Of a stretch of 64,000 nt of DNA, positions 23,275 through 35,978 are shown one piece after another. This DNA comes from Poecilobothrus nobilitatus (lineage: Eukaryota > Arthropoda > Insecta > Diptera > Dolichopodidae), in NCBI GenBank assembly GCA_947095535.1, contig OX352772.1:165020615-165084614 (forward strand), given 5' to 3'. Each line of letters starts with the position of its first letter. Position 1 is the first letter of the stretch. A program made the position numbers and the translations under genes. Below the pieces are notes generated by a model. That model ran no database searches. It had not been told where the DNA came from and saw only the letters and a program-made list of their open reading frames with translations.

Positions 23275-23965
23275 GTATTTCTTAATCTTGCGCAATTTTC
23301 TCTTACATAAAAAAATCTACTAACATATTTTTATTGCTTTTTACCACAAAACAATTTTTTTATCTTAGACTTCATTTAATTTGGAAGTTATAAGTTTTTT
23401 GCATTTTGCGTAAAACATATTAACAGTCACTTACCACTGTTATCATATAATGGATTCAAAAACCATAATATTTACAACAAATCTGCAAACTTTTATTTAT
23501 GTTTTATAATACAAATAATAAAAATAGATGCAAATACTAACTTTGAAAATGAGAAGTATTTTTAAACTTTTTTTTTGTTTTTTTATTTATTTCAAAACAA
23601 AAATTGATTGTATTTCTTAATCTTGTATTAATTGTATTTCTTAATCTTTCACAATTTTCTCTTACATAAAAAAAATTACTAACATATTATTATTGCTTTT
23701 TTAAGACACCACAAAACAATTTTTTTATCTTACACTTCATTTAATATGGAAGTTATAAGTTTTTTGCATTTTGCGTAAAACATATTAACAGTCACTTACC
23801 ACTGTTACCATATAATGGATTCAAAAAACATAATATATACAACAAATCTGAAAACTTTTTTTTATGTTTTATAATATAAATAAAAAAAATAGATACAAAT
23901 ACTAACTTTGAAAATGAAAAGTATTTTTAAACATTTTTTTTGTATTTTTATTTATTTTAAAACAA
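23275..23965. repeat. Tandem duplication of ~335 bp
   Basis: Unit 1 (about 23,275-23,613) and unit 2 (about 23,633-23,965) share most of their sequence, including gttttttgcattttgcg, aacagtcacttaccactg and actttgaaaatga. The short linker repeats tatttcttaatctt. Copies differ by scattered substitutions and a few indels. Noncoding. Confidence 0.85.
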
Positions 23966-24220
23966 AAATTGAAGAAAAACACTTAAAATTCACAATTGAT
24001 ATCCAATGGCCTAAGAAACTACAAAGTTATCCGATGCGTTATAAATGAACGTTTAAAAGAATGTTAATCTAGCTTTAGTATTCTATATATTATAATATTA
24101 CAATATGAAAAAGAATAAAGTTTTAGTTAGGTAACTACTCAAAATTCAATACGTGCTTAAAAGTAATACGAAACAAATACTTAATACACTTTTGTGTAGA
24201 ATCTATCAATAGGGACTTAC

Positions 24221-24453
24221 GTGTACTTAAACTTTCCTTTTCCATGGTTTATATTCTCCAAAATCAAAGTTTTCGCTTGCATCACATCACCTACAAATTC
24301 TGTTGGTGGTCGTTCGTCATCAATATCTTCTGGTAATGTATACTCGTCATCAGGAGAATATTTAAATAATTCCAAGTTTCGTTGCGTTATTTCATTTGTT
24401 GGTGATTTAAATTTTAGAGCAAAAGACACGGTTATTAGTAATAAGTACACAAT
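24221..24453 (-). CDS. Possible internal exon of a host gene, secreted-type N-terminus
   Basis: On the minus strand a 233-nt open stretch is bounded by a good acceptor (tttttattctag ending at 24,454) and a consensus donor (GTAAGT, 24,220-24,215). Read in the open phase it begins with a hydrophobic run, VYLLLITVSFALKF, like a signal peptide whose Met lies in an upstream exon. An acidic Pro-rich segment follows (YSPDDEYTLPEDIDDERPP), then a Lys/Gly-rich end. The exon ends with two extra bases (phase 2). No protein family was recognised and no neighbouring exon could be assigned. Composition is unlike the transposon frames around it. It could be chance, but both splice signals and the signal-peptide-like start argue for a real gene. 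Confidence 0.5.
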
Positions 24454-24459
24454 CTAGAA

Positions 24460-26524
24460 TAAAAATAAAAAAACATTTTTAAATTTCAAATTCGAAATCA
24501 ATTAATTGTAGCCAAAAAAGTAATTTGAGTCATAAAATTACAATAAATGACTAAATTTTTATGTTACTATATTATTAAAATTATTGTAATAATAATTTCT
24601 AGTTACCTCCCCTAAACGAAAAGTTTTTGTTTAACCATTTCATTTATAATATTTTAAAAACTAAAACATAATACATTATGTATATGGGTTATACTTTATA
24701 CAGATTATAATATTGAAATTATGTAAATTTCATTCTATTTTGTTTTCAAAATCATGTTTCAAATTTTTGAATTAAATTTGTTTGATTAAAATCCACATAA
24801 TTTATTTGTATTATTTATTTGTATTACATTAGTCTTACCTATATAATTTTGTTATTTGCTTATTACAACTTTTAAGAATCTTGTAAGAATCTATAAAAAG
24901 TTTATCATTTTGATTTTAAAGATTAAGAATAACAACTCTAAATATTTTAACTTACATACATACATATGTCCGTATTTGGAAAATCAAAACTATATTTTTT
25001 TAAACAAATTTTTATTTGATCTTGAGTGAACCTTGGATAGTATGAGTGTTGTGGAAGGTGTTAGTGTTAAATGGAATTAATCACATTTAAATTTTACATT
25101 TCTAGTTATAATCAAATAAAATTAAAAATAAATTCTTTTTTTTATAATTATAAATCATTAGGTTTATAAATTTTTTTTTTCCAATGAAATTTAAATTTAA
25201 ATATTTTATCAAAAGACTAGTTGATATCTTGCTTGTACTTTACTTTCAGGTACTATAGTTACATAATAAAGATTAAAATCAACACTTTTAAAAAATTGCA
25301 GTATGTAATAATTTATCATAGTAGCATGATTTTTATTTGTAATTTTTAAAAACTGGATTTATAATAAAACAAAAACATTATTATCATATCATAATTTTTC
25401 ACTTTAATAAAAATAATTTATGTGTTATTTATAATTTAATTTACTTTTCACATTTTATTTCAAAAATACCTTTTTTTATTCTAAACTTAGAAACTAATAT
25501 TTCTAAATCTTGTAATTAATTAACGATTAAAAATTCTAAATATTTCAAATGAAAAGAATATATTTCTAAACACTTTATAAAGTTTTAGGTGTACAAGTAG
25601 ATCGTAACTTAACTCCAAATATAAATGGAAATAAAATAAAAAAAATAAATAATATTTACTTAAAAATTAAGAAATTTATATAATTCTAATTGCTAGAACT
25701 TACAAATTTCATTATTTATGAAACTGTCAATCAATTAAAGTGAGAATTAGCCCAATGATTTGGATGATATTTGTAACAGAATTGAAATGGTCGCCTTATG
25801 ATATTATATTAAAACAGTAATTTAGCATATTATAACTTTGAAAAAAAAATTCTCCCACTAAAACTTGATTTGTTTTATGAGAACTACAAATTTAATTTAT
25901 AGTTAAATTAACATTTATATGCTGCCTAAATGTGTAGAGGTCAAATTTGGAAAGTCGAAACAAAATATTTTTATATACCTTATATTAATCAGGTTACATT
26001 ACTTTATTGTTAAATGCTCTTTTAATGGTCTGTTATTTCATTTATTACAACAAAACATATCAAATATATCATCTAGGCATTAAGTTTCTATCATTTTAAT
26101 ATCAGGCAATCATTGTTTGTGCTAAAAAATCGAATTGCTTTTTTTTTGTTTATTAAGCATATTAAATCATATTAATAATTATAAAGTGAAATATTAATTA
26201 ATGCACAGTTAGTTCACATAATGAAATATGCATGTTTTTAGTTTGAATTTATTTTTGTATAACAAAACATTTAAATATTTTAAACTAAGTAATAAAAGAA
26301 AATTATATTTTAAAAATTAATTTTAGGATTTGGCAATCTTGTAAATATTATAATAATATATAAATAAGAATTCATGACAATTATATAAAAGAATAAAACC
26401 TAAAATTTTATTATATTTTTTTATAGTATTCTATTAATATCTAAATAAAATATTTAGAAATAAACAAATGTTAATTAATTATTTGAACAATATATTTTTT
26501 AAAAAAATCGACTCTTAATATTTT
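24460..26524. other. Long AT-rich stretch, no gene seen
   Basis: About 2 kb of very AT-rich DNA with no frame of interest, RNA gene or repeat partner recognised. It would contain an intron or the 5' part of the gene to which the 24,221-24,453 exon belongs, if that exon is real. Confidence 0.5.
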
Positions 26525-26595
26525 AGTACATTTTTCAAAAAAAATGTTAGGAAATTTACTTATTAGTTTCCACTGGCCCTCGTCCGTCCGCATTT
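26525..26595 (-). repeat. Inverted fragment of the 1.27-kb dispersed repeat's end
   Basis: Read on the minus strand, the sequence gcggacggacgagg, then a gtggaaactaataagta-type stretch, matches the 3' end of the repeat at 27,528-28,797 (gacgaacggacagagtgaaa). It lies about 2.2 kb away in opposite orientation, so the pair could be the ends of one larger inverted-repeat element. Confidence 0.45.
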
Positions 26596-27527
26596 TTTTA
26601 TAACACCATTTACAGTAATCAAATCTCAATCATGGTTATATTCTCATACAAAATATTAATGTTATGAAACGCCTATATTCATCTCTTATGGAGATTCAGT
26701 CCCCAGTCAAGTTGGTAAAAGCCCTTTTTCCATATACTTGTATATACACATCTAATTTAATTCCAATGCATATTACATCCAACACAAAAAATAAAGATAA
26801 CTTTTGATGCAAAAGTAATTCAAATTTTGCAACACTTTTTATTGTCTTTTTGAAAATATCTAATTTTATTCATTATTGAACTTACATTGACTTTTTACTC
26901 CTGAAAAAATTTTAGTAAAGTAAAGATATAAACATATTATGTAGTTAAAAATATTAAAACATAACATGATGTATTATATCTATTCGAAAACTTTGGCTTT
27001 ATACTCCTCGTCTTTCAAAATACTTTATTTCTTTATCTAATTTCACTATTTTTAATTTTTTAATTTATTTCTAATTTTTATTTATAAATTGTCTTTCAAA
27101 ATTAAATTGCCCCTATTTTGAAACAGTTAAATTTTAATTTTATTTTAACAGTTAAATAAAAGTAACAAAAAAATTGTATTTCAACATTATTACGTATTAA
27201 AAAATCAATATAAAATTTTAACAAGGTCAAAATAAACTAAGTTAGCAAAAACCAAATTTTAATTTAGAATTTGAAAGCTTTACGATATGAATTTATATTA
27301 AGTTTTAAAATTTATAAGCAGAAAATTTAATTTATACATACATTATTCGATATTTCTATTACTACTTTATCCAATAGTTAAATTAAGTGTTTTCAAATCT
27401 TTTTGTGATTTATGTATATTTTTAAAAATAAATTCCAATAAGTACAATAATATAACAGGTAAAATAGAATAAAGTTAATTGTATCTTCCTAATTAATATT
27501 TGATTTGTTTCTTTAATAGGAAAGAAA
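26596..27527. other. AT-rich sequence between two inverted repeat ends
   Basis: No gene seen. It may be internal to a larger element bounded by the inverted motifs near 26,560 and 28,760, but no coding support exists. Confidence 0.4.
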
Positions 27528-28797
27528 ATAAAACAAGGTAGAATGTAAACCAACGGTTTTTAAAAGCGCACATTTCCAAAACTCAATAAAAACTGTTTAG
27601 AAGTGTGACTTGCACAAAAATTTGAAAATTTCATGTAATAATAAAAAATATGAAAATAGGACATTTTTGAAATTTTGAGGGGCCGTAAGCCGGAATCCTA
27701 TATAACTAAGGAAAGCCGTTAACACACGTAAAAATATATTATTGAACCTTTAATTTATATGGCTAGCCGAAGAAAAATTTTTACAGGTGTCTAAAAATAG
27801 CAAGTTTTCAATTTTTGAGGCGTAATAACTCTTAAAGAGGGGGCGCTACCAAAAAATTTTCTGAGGAAACTTACACTAATTCTAAAAGTTCTTTCTTGTC
27901 TCAAAATTTCAGGTTCCCATCTAAAGGTGTGCCGGAGTTATGAAAAAGGAAATTTCATGCAAAATGTGGTTTCAGATAACGGTAAATTTGAATAGTAAAT
28001 TACAAAATATTACATAATTTTGATGCTGTTTTATATAGATAATAAAATTTTCGATCTTCTGTCGGTTTAATATTGTAAAACTATTACACAGAGCCTGATA
28101 TATATACATCTAAAAATGGGGCTTTTTCGAAATTTTGAAGAGCTGCAACTTTGGAACCCTCTACAACTAAAATAAACCTTTAACACACTTAAAAATATAT
28201 TACTGTAGCTTTAATTTTTATAATATTTTTGCAGAAATAAAATGTGTACAGGTTCCTAAGTTACAGATGTTTAAAAATAGCAAATTTTCAATTTTTAAGC
28301 CCTAATAGCTCATATACCAGGGGTGGTCCAAAAAAATTTTCTGAGCAAACTTATACTAATTCTAAAAGTTCTTTCTTGCCTCTATGTAGAAGCGTGCCGG
28401 AGTTATGAAAGTAGAAAAATCATGCAAAATTTGGTTTTCACATAACGGTAAATTTAAATACTAAATTTTAAAAAATTGTATAATTTTGATATTAATTAAC
28501 AAAGTTAAAAAAAATACCTCTTGAATGACGTTTTCAGATTGAAAAAATCTTAAGCAGAACATAAGATATATACAGTTAAAAATAGAGCTTTTTCAAAGTT
28601 TGAGGGGCTGTAGCTCCGTAATGGATGGGGCTACATGCAAAAGTTGTTCCACAAAATTATTTTTTTAAAGGGACCTACCCATGGTAAAAAAATTTTTTCT
28701 CTATCTTTAATGGTGTAGAAGTTTTGTAAACAGACGAACGGACAGAGTGAAACTAGTAAGCACATTTTTTCAAAATTTTTTTGGAAATGTGCTAAAA
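27528..28797. repeat. 1.27-kb dispersed repeat (second copy at 55,583-56,880)
   Basis: The two copies match over their whole length, from acaaggtagaatgtaaacc to ggaaatgtgctaaaa, with scattered differences. Inside, a block of about 480 bp is present twice in diverged form: landmarks include ccggagttatgaaa at about 27,930 and 28,396, and aattctaaaagttctttctt at about 27,875 and 28,356. Near the 3' end is gacgaacggaca; the second copy there has a gacggacggacgg run. No frame is conserved. The second copy lies inside the Polinton right arm, so this family was mobile or copied after the Polinton arrived. Confidence 0.8.
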
Positions 28798-29498
28798 ATA
28801 ATACAAAAACCTTCTAAAAACTTTTTTTCCAAATAAAATAAGAAAATTAATTGTCTAGAAGAATTGTATCCAATATTCATGACCTCCTTTCCACTCTGTG
28901 TAGGCACATTTAGTTTTTATAAAAATATGAATTTTACATACATTTTTATATCCGTATGAACGAATGTTCAAAGACATAATAAATTGTCTGCCAGTTTGAG
29001 CGATAACTCAAAAAAGAAGCTAGGATATTGAAATTTTTACTACGTCCCTTTTGTGAAATTTTATTTTCACTATTTAAATCCAGGAAGTTGGGTTGGCAGA
29101 TTCGAGTAGCTGCCATACAACTTCCTTCTTTATATGGAAATAATTCAGCTAGGTATCTGAAATTATGTGAAAATATGTCAAGTTGCATGCCAACAACTTT
29201 TGTAAAATTTGGTTGGTCTAGTTGGTTAGGTCGCTTGCACATCCTGGATCTTAATGAAGCTAAGCCTAGGAAAGCTTAAAAGAGATGATGATTGATTTCT
29301 TCTGTAAAACGAGGTTGGTTAGCTTTTTTGTCATACAACTCCAAAATTTGCATAAATATATCCGGTACTTAAGTAAATTTAAAACAGCATATACAGTTTT
29401 ATGGAAAGAGCGTAATGAGATTGTTCAAAAAATTGATGCGGAAACATAATAAAATTCAACAATTTTTACACGTTCTTGCACTGAGTATGATGATATTA
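28798..29498. other. Repeat-like DNA before the Gypsy element, no gene
   Basis: AT-rich, with a segment at about 28,995-29,060 (gcgataactcaaaaaagaagct) resembling 880-910 in the unclassified element at the left. No coding feature supported. Confidence 0.4.
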
Positions 29499-29503
29499 TT
29501 ATA

Positions 29504-29756
29504 ATAGACTTAATATTTTGTTAAACTTTTATTTAATTTCATTAAAACTTTAAAATTATACCTTCCTTTTACAATTTTATTTATTCGAAAATTCTTTCTT
29601 TAATATATATATATAAAAATATGTCAAGCAAATCTGCATGTCTAGCTAGCCGCTTTTTATTTCAAAGAACCTAACTAGCATCTTTTCCTTTTTTATGAAG
29701 CAAGCTAGTAATGCTTTCACTTGTTGCATAAACATGCAACAAACATAACCCCTACA
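29504..29756 (-). repeat. Gypsy A 3' LTR
   Basis: Matches the 33,943-34,218 and 59,638-59,913 LTRs, with a deletion around 29,610-29,625 relative to them. On the minus strand it begins tgtagggg. The 29,757-29,895 stretch between LTR and integrase frame is short AT-rich DNA. Confidence 0.8.
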
Positions 29757-29895
29757 GCTCGTCCATCCTGACGTTAATTTTTCTTACAAAATGCAAACCT
29801 CATAGCTTACATACATAATTAAATAGTTATCTTTCTTAAATATATAATCTTCTATAACTGATTTAAATATCTTTCTTTACCAAAATATTTTTTTT

Positions 29896-32830
29896 TTATT
29901 TAAAAATTGATTTGAGTGCAGGTCCAATACGAATACGAGAAGCATCAAAAATTACTTCAAAGGGCTTTTGGAAGAGTTGAAAACCCTTCACATTTTTCGA
30001 AAGATATCCTTCATTACAGAACATTTTATGGATCTGATAAGGGTCACGATATTTCGGTATTACTTTTTTATTGGCGCCGACAGTCGTATCGACATTGGAA
30101 ATCATAACCAAATCGCCTCCGACATAAACTTTCGCTTCATTTCTTTTTTATTAAAGTTTTCTTCATTATATTTCTGATTTCTTGTATTATTTATTGCAGC
30201 GTCACTACGAATTTGTTCAAGAGAGTGAACTGAATCATCTAATACAACATTTTCAAAATATTCTCTTACATCTTACCCTTTTGATTAACTCCAAATACCA
30301 GTCTAGAAGGAGTATCTTTCGTACTTTTAGAGCAGCTATTATTTAAAGCAAACTCAACTTGATTGACACACATTGTACCAATAAATTTTTCGTTCATGAT
30401 TCATTGACCTAGAAACCATGGGGCATATGATACGTTCACACGCTCTACTTGTGCGTTCGCCTTTGGAGAACCATTTGCTGCTAAAACGTGATGGATATTA
30501 GTTTCCTTCATAAATTCTTTAAACTATAGGAAGTGAAGCAGGTGCCACGATCACTAACTAACCTTGTGGGCTTACTGCATTGCCTAAAGTACATTTCAAG
30601 TACCTTAATTGTATTAGTGGAACTTTGAGAATTAGCAGCATATAACTTTATAATTTTAGTAAAAGCGTCTATGACTACTAAAATATATTTCTTTCTATAT
30701 TGTTTCATTTCTAATATCCCATAATAATCAATATGTATCGCTTCAATCGGAACGGTACCTTTTGGAATGGAGAGCAAATAATCTTCTTGCCTTTCTGACT
30801 GTATTCTTTCAATGTATTCTTTTACATAATCCTTCAAGTTTGGAAACCAATACGAGTTTTAATATATTTACAAGTTTTTTCTATCCTAAATGTCCTAAAG
30901 TCTCATGAGCATTTCTAATAACTTGAAACTGCATAGCTTTAGGTACATAAAATCGGACTTTATTTTTTTCAACCTTGCGATAAATTAATCCATCTCATTT
31001 CAAATAATTTACTTTCGGAATTTTCTAATTCGGTGCGCAGAGCTTCGAGTTGGGGATCTTGACTGTGACATAATGCTAACGTTCTTTCAAATTAATTTTC
31101 TTTAACGATTAATACAGCTAAAGATCTACTTAATGCGTCTACGTACTGCATACGCTTTCCCTTGCGATATTCAATCTCATAATCAAAATTTTTAGTTTCT
31201 AGAGCGCATGTACTTATACGCGGATTAGTAACTTGATTATTAAGACTTAACGTTGGAGCATTACAGTCAGTGACTATTTTAAATTTCCGACCCAATAAAT
31301 ATGTACTGAAACGCCGTAAAATATATACAATGGATAATGTCTCAAATTCGAAAGAATGATACCTACTTTCAATATCAGTCGTACGTTTAGAAAAGTAAAA
31401 CACAGAGTGCAACTTTCAGTCCTCTTTCTTTTGTAACAAAACTGCTCCGTATCCGACAGAACTTCCATCGCAATGAAGCTCAGTTTCATGTACTGGCGAA
31501 ACGATTAATAATACCGGTCTTTCCATTAGTTTTGACTTTAGTTCATCAAAAGCTAATACTGTAATCGTTACAGTTAATACTGTAACGATTTTGCAATACA
31601 ACTAGAGTTTGATATAAATTTTCGGAAATAAGAATTCATTCCAATAAATCGCTTAACTTCTCTTATGGTTTAAGAAATAGGAAATTGAAAAATTGCTTCA
31701 ACATTACGTTCATTTGGTTGTACACCTTCTCAAGTCAAAGTATATCCTAAATAATTAATTTTTGAGAATAAAAATTTACATTTAGCAATATCTAATTCAA
31801 GACAATTATCTGCTAAAATATCAAAAACTCGTTTCAGAACTAATACATGTTCATCCCCAGTTATTAACTCAGCAAAACCTTTTCAACATAACGTTGAAAT
31901 ACCGAAGGGCAATGTGTAAGTCGAATGGCATTCTTTTCCGTTCGAACTGCGCTAAAGGTGTTATAAAACTGGTAAGTTGAATAGAATCTTCATTCATATA
32001 AACATGGTGCAATACACTTTTCATATCCATTATAGTGACATATTTTTTACTCGGATTCGATCTATTGAGTCCTCTATTACTGGCAAGGGGTAATTATCAC
32101 GAAGAGTGATATTGTTTAATGCTCGAAAATCAATGCATAACCTATAATCGTTAGCATTCCTTTCTTTATAAGTACAATAGAAGAATAAAATCGCGAAGAA
32201 GTTTGGCGAATAATAGATGTTCGTCTTTCAATAGACTAATTAGTTTATCCGATAATTTTTTTTTTTTCGTTAAACGAAAATAGACGCGCTTTAGAAGTAA
32301 AGAATTCGTCTTTAATTAAATTAATCTTCATCTCGCATTTGATTTTAGAATCCGCATTTTTGCTACACTCGTTCTTATAATTTAGATATAATTTTTTAAT
32401 TGTATTTTTTTCTTGAAGACAAATTTCTTCACTAAAATTTAATTCAAAAGTTTCAATATTATCATTATCATCAATATTTATATTCAATAATTCATTTATA
32501 TAAGTAGCTTCATTATTATCTTCTGATTTAATATTTTTATACAATAATGATCAAATGGTTTAAATACTAATTTAAATCCTACTTTATTCAAAAAATTTCT
32601 ACCTACAATAATATCGGCTTCCATTGTTTCATTTGGAACAACCAATAATTTTATTAATTCTAATTTTTCAAAAATATTTAAATAATTATGATATCAACCT
32701 AATATATTTAATTTGAAATTATTAATTCCATAATAAAATTTTAAAACCTCTTCTAAACAAATTTATTTCTTATAATTGATATTGGACTACCAATATCAAA
32801 TAAAACTCATAATTTCTCCTAATCAATAAT
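29896..32830 (-). pseudogene. Gypsy A pol: protease, RT, RNase H, integrase
   Basis: In transcription order: a protease remnant (LFDIGSPISII near 32,800, active-site DTG changed to DIG, and VGRNFLNK near 32,595); RT remnants (DNYPLPVIED near 32,095, MDMKSVLHHV near 32,020, FERKRMPFDLH) with the catalytic region degraded; RNase H (31,601-31,092) with LHCDGSSVGYGAVLLQ, RYHSFEFETL and the closing YVDALSRSLA; integrase core (30,837-30,508) with IHIDYYG and LVSDRGTCFTS (two catalytic Asp); and integrase C-terminus (30,111-29,896) with VIPKYRDPYQI. There are many stops and frameshifts. Confidence 0.88.
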
Positions 32831-32939
32831 CAAAAAAACCTCCTAATCAATAAGTTTACTTGAATTTTGTTCCTTTACATACAGACATACAGATGTGGTG
32901 TACTCATCATTTTGAATTTGATATATGTTGTTTGTTGTT

Positions 32940-33933
32940 GTATTTATCTTCAATGGACAATTTTTATTTGATCAGTTGATTGTCCGCACCTATAACACGA
33001 ACCTTTTTCTCTTTTCGACTCACTGAAATTTTCGGAAAAGCTTTTAATAGTTCTTGCGGTGTTTCACAATTTTGTATTCATGCCTGGTTTCTTAAATTAG
33101 AAGTGGTAATACCGTCAATAATCACATCTACTATCTCATCTTTAGGAACAGTCAATCGATTAATTAAACATATTTTGATAGTAGGACCAAAATGTTTCTC
33201 TACTTTTCTACATCCTTTTTTCCATTTCTTTGCGAAGTATTAATTTGTTAGGTCTACTATCAAACATAAGTCTAAGTTAGTTTATAAGCTCCTCAAAATT
33301 AAAATTCATATGGCTTGCTTTGGAATGAAACCATTTTAATGCACGCTCATTTAGCTTAGACACAATAATTAATTTCATTTCTTCATCCTTTATATCTTTG
33401 TATAAATTTTTGAAACCTGCTTATACCAGACAATAAAAGCTTCATTTCCATTAAAATTTGATAAAAGTTCACATATTTCTTTCATTGTAAAACAAAATTT
33501 TCTTGCTTATCAGATTTTTGCTTTTTTTCTCTTTCGTTTATTACTTTCTCTTTCTTCATTAGTTCGATCTCTTTCTTTAATAATTCAATTTCTTTTAACT
33601 GGAGTTTCTTTCAACGGCGACAGATGCAATTTCTGCAGCTGTCTCAACGGGTTCCAACTGACTGCCTATTCCACTTATAAATTGTGTACTTGTTTGAAAA
33701 CGTTTTCTTATTACCGTTCCATCTTGTATAATATCACAACCTTCCTCTTCTGCTTCCATTGCATTTTCCCATCGAACAGCTTTTTTAGCCGTTCATAAAG
33801 CCTTCATAAACTGTTCATAAACCTTTCTGGTACCAACCCGATTTATACATTTTTCGCCACAAAAACGAACCAAGTCTTCCTTTTTGTAATGACTAATACC
33901 TAACATTTTCTTAATTCTGGATCTTTGTTCCAT
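32940..33933 (-). pseudogene. Gypsy A gag
   Basis: The start is the ATG at 33,933-33,931. It is followed by YKKEDLVRFCGEKCINRVG and then a TGA near 33,796. Further frames contain EAEEEGCD and ETAAEIASVAVERN, then a capsid-like region, and end with a zinc-knuckle remnant CYRCGQS near 32,985. Gag packages the RNA. The protein is broken by several frameshifts. The plus-strand frame at 32,980-33,243, repeated in copies B and C, is the antisense shadow of the conserved capsid-zinc knuckle region. Confidence 0.7.
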
Positions 33934-33942
33934 TTCTGATCT

Positions 33943-34218
33943 ATAATAGTCTTTATTTTTTGTTAAACTTTTATTTCATTAAAACTTCAAAATTATATCT
34001 TCCTTTTACAATTTTATTTATTCAAAAATTCTTTCTTCAATATATTTATATCTGTCGTTTTTTTGAAATTAGTTTATAATGACTTGCAAACAATTCTGCA
34101 TGTCTAGCTAGCCGTTTTTTATTTCAAAGAAACTAACTAGCATCTTTGCGCTTTTTATAAAGAAAGCTAGAAAAGCTTACACTTGTTGCATAAACATGCA
34201 ACAAACATAAACCCTACA
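33943..34218 (-). repeat. Gypsy A 5' LTR
   Basis: About 276 bp, matching the LTR of copy B at 59,638-59,913 closely and the 3' LTR of copy A more distantly. On the minus strand it starts tgtagggttt and ends just before the gag start, leaving only ~10 bp for a primer-binding site, which I could not match to a tRNA. Confidence 0.75.
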
Positions 34219-34781
34219 TTATAATATTCTTTATTATTTGCAACAAAAATAAAATGAAAAACTTCAAAAATTAAAAAACTATAAACATTTCAAATCAGTC
34301 AGTCCAAGTTGGCTCACCCTATATTATGTAATACGTGTATACCATAGTTAACACAGTCTACTCTACTGCATTCTCTCTCGTTTTCTTTAGTATAATTTAT
34401 TCTTTAATAAATTATTGTGCAAATATTGTGCTGATTGACAAAATTTATATTTTGGCTTTATAATGAATTTTCGGATTACATACTCATTACATATTGTTTA
34501 AAATTTATATATGAAGTGAGTTAAAGTTTTTATTTTTTAAATTCAATATTTTCATTTTCATCATCATTTTATCACCGAAGTCAAAACCATGTAGAAATTT
34601 TGCATTATTTACGCAAAATGTTAATATACTAATCCGGGAAAAAAGTTTTGCTTTTAAAAAAATTAAAATGTTTCAAAAAGATTTGCAAAAATATTTAAAA
34701 AAATTGGTTATTATTAGAAGTTGGTTTACAAAACATCTATATCGTTCAAGATATAGAAACAAAATTTAGATCACATTAAAA
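34219..34781. other. Gypsy A outer flank, noncoding
   Basis: AT-rich flank repeated at 59,914-60,498. Contains a small local landmark, gtttacaaaacatctata, near 34,724. No gene supported. Confidence 0.5.
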
Positions 34782-34928
34782 CGAAAATCAATGCATAACC
34801 TATAATCGTTAGCATTCCTTTCTTTATAAGTACAATAGGAGAATAAAATGGCGAAGAAGTTTGCCGAATAATAGATCTTCGCCTTTCAATAGATTATTTA
34901 GTTTATCCGATAATTTTTTTCTTTCGTG
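34782..34928 (-). pseudogene. Gypsy B: RT fragment left of the Polinton
   Basis: This 147-bp piece matches 32,124-32,272 of Gypsy A, in the RT N-terminal region. It ends exactly at the Polinton target duplication. The remainder of the same Gypsy copy resumes at 58,001 on the other side. Confidence 0.85.
34923..34928. repeat. Polinton target-site duplication, left (ttcgtg)
   Basis: Six bases ttcgtg abut the left terminal repeat and are repeated at 57,995-58,000. Polintons make 6-bp target duplications. Gypsy copy C has a single ttcgtg at the equivalent place (62,525-62,530). Confidence 0.93.
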
Positions 34929-35978
34929 AGTAGGTATAGGGGCACTTTGGCATGGGAAAAAATAAACCCATATCGCACGACCTAGTTTTTAATAAACCAT
35001 ATCGTGCGCCCGCGCAAATTAACCTATATTTGAATGACTTTAAGTTTTAGAGAGGCCGGAAGTGTTGTGACCTGGATTCTGTTAGAAGTTGGGGTAAAAC
35101 AAGTCTTTTAGAGCTCTTTGATTGTATATTATAATAGGTCAACATGAAAATAGTTAGCAAAACTATTATATGTAAATATTAAAGCACGTGTTATTTAATG
35201 TTGGGGAACTAGTTTTTAAGTGTATCTTTAAGGAATGCGTGTTTTTTTTTGTGTTGGTTAACTAGTTTTACTATAGGAAGAAATACAAAATAACAATTAG
35301 CATTTTCGTTTTTTTATTTTTAGCAGAATATCTGGTTTAGATTACTAAGTAGTATTTTAAAAAGGTAGAAAAAGAAAGAGGCAAGAAAAGTTGAATGCAA
35401 ATAGATCGGTATAGTATGGTATAGTAAGAACGTGGAATATATATCTACATATATATGTTGCATATAAAAAGGTTAAAAAGAAATTCAAAATAGAAATTAG
35501 CATCCACATGTACCTTTTTCTTTTTTTCGTTTGATTAAATCTGGTTTTGTTAACAATATTTGTATATTATTTAAAAGATAGAAAAAAAAGTAAAAGAATA
35601 AATTGAATTATCAAGACAAATTTATTAAGAATATATTGGATTCTTAAATTTCTGAATACCTGGTATAGGATGGCTTGTATGTTATGAAATTAGAAGGTCA
35701 AAACAAAAAGGAAAATCAAAAGGGTATAAATTTCTACATCGAAAATTCTAAAATATAAACTATGTAATCAGAAGATTTAAATTGAAATTTGTAATTATGT
35801 CATACAGATGGTAGACAAATTACGTTTTCGTTATGTATTAAGTTGAGTATGCTTATTTTTTCTAATTTTCATTTTAAAAATAAATTTCTCGTTTTACTTT
35901 TTTTCGTTCTAATTAGGTGATACGAAATATAATAGTACATTGCCTACTTATATTGAATCATCTATTCTAATTTTTTTT
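34929..35978. repeat. Polinton left terminal inverted repeat, ~1.05 kb
   Basis: Matches the reverse complement of 56,945-57,994 with scattered substitutions and small indels, from agtaggtatagg at the outer end to tctattctaatttttttt at the inner end. No gene lies within it. Confidence 0.9.

Larger units (their letters stand above)
29504..34218 (-). mobile_element. Ty3/Gypsy LTR retrotransposon copy A
   Basis: Two LTR copies bound a minus-strand gag-pol: 29,504-29,756 (3' LTR) and about 33,943-34,218 (5' LTR). Both share tgcatgtctagctagccg, a ctaactagcatctt block and the caacaaacataa..cctaca end. A possible 5-bp target duplication ttata lies at 29,499-29,503 and 34,219-34,223. Domain order is gag, protease, RT, RNase H, integrase. 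No env frame was seen. The LTRs are diverged from each other and coding is heavily damaged, so the copy is old. Confidence 0.85.
32124..34781. repeat. Segmental duplication unit A (2.66 kb)
   Basis: From cgaaaatcaatgcataacc at 32,124 to the end of the LTR-flanking sequence at 34,781, this block is repeated immediately afterwards as unit B. Unit B is 34,782-34,928 plus 58,001-60,498, once the Polinton is removed. The block includes part of Gypsy RT, protease, gag, the 5' LTR and ~560 bp of non-LTR flank. The shared flank shows that the two were produced by a tandem DNA duplication, not by two independent retrotranspositions. Confidence 0.75.

Noticed and set aside
32980..33243. 87-codon plus-strand frame repeated at 58,680 and 63,173
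   Set aside because: It is antisense to the conserved Gypsy gag capsid-zinc knuckle region in all three copies. Recurrence reflects the copied DNA.
29896..34218. An env gene making Gypsy A an errantivirus
   Set aside because: The space between integrase and 3' LTR is only about 140 bp, with no env-like frame.
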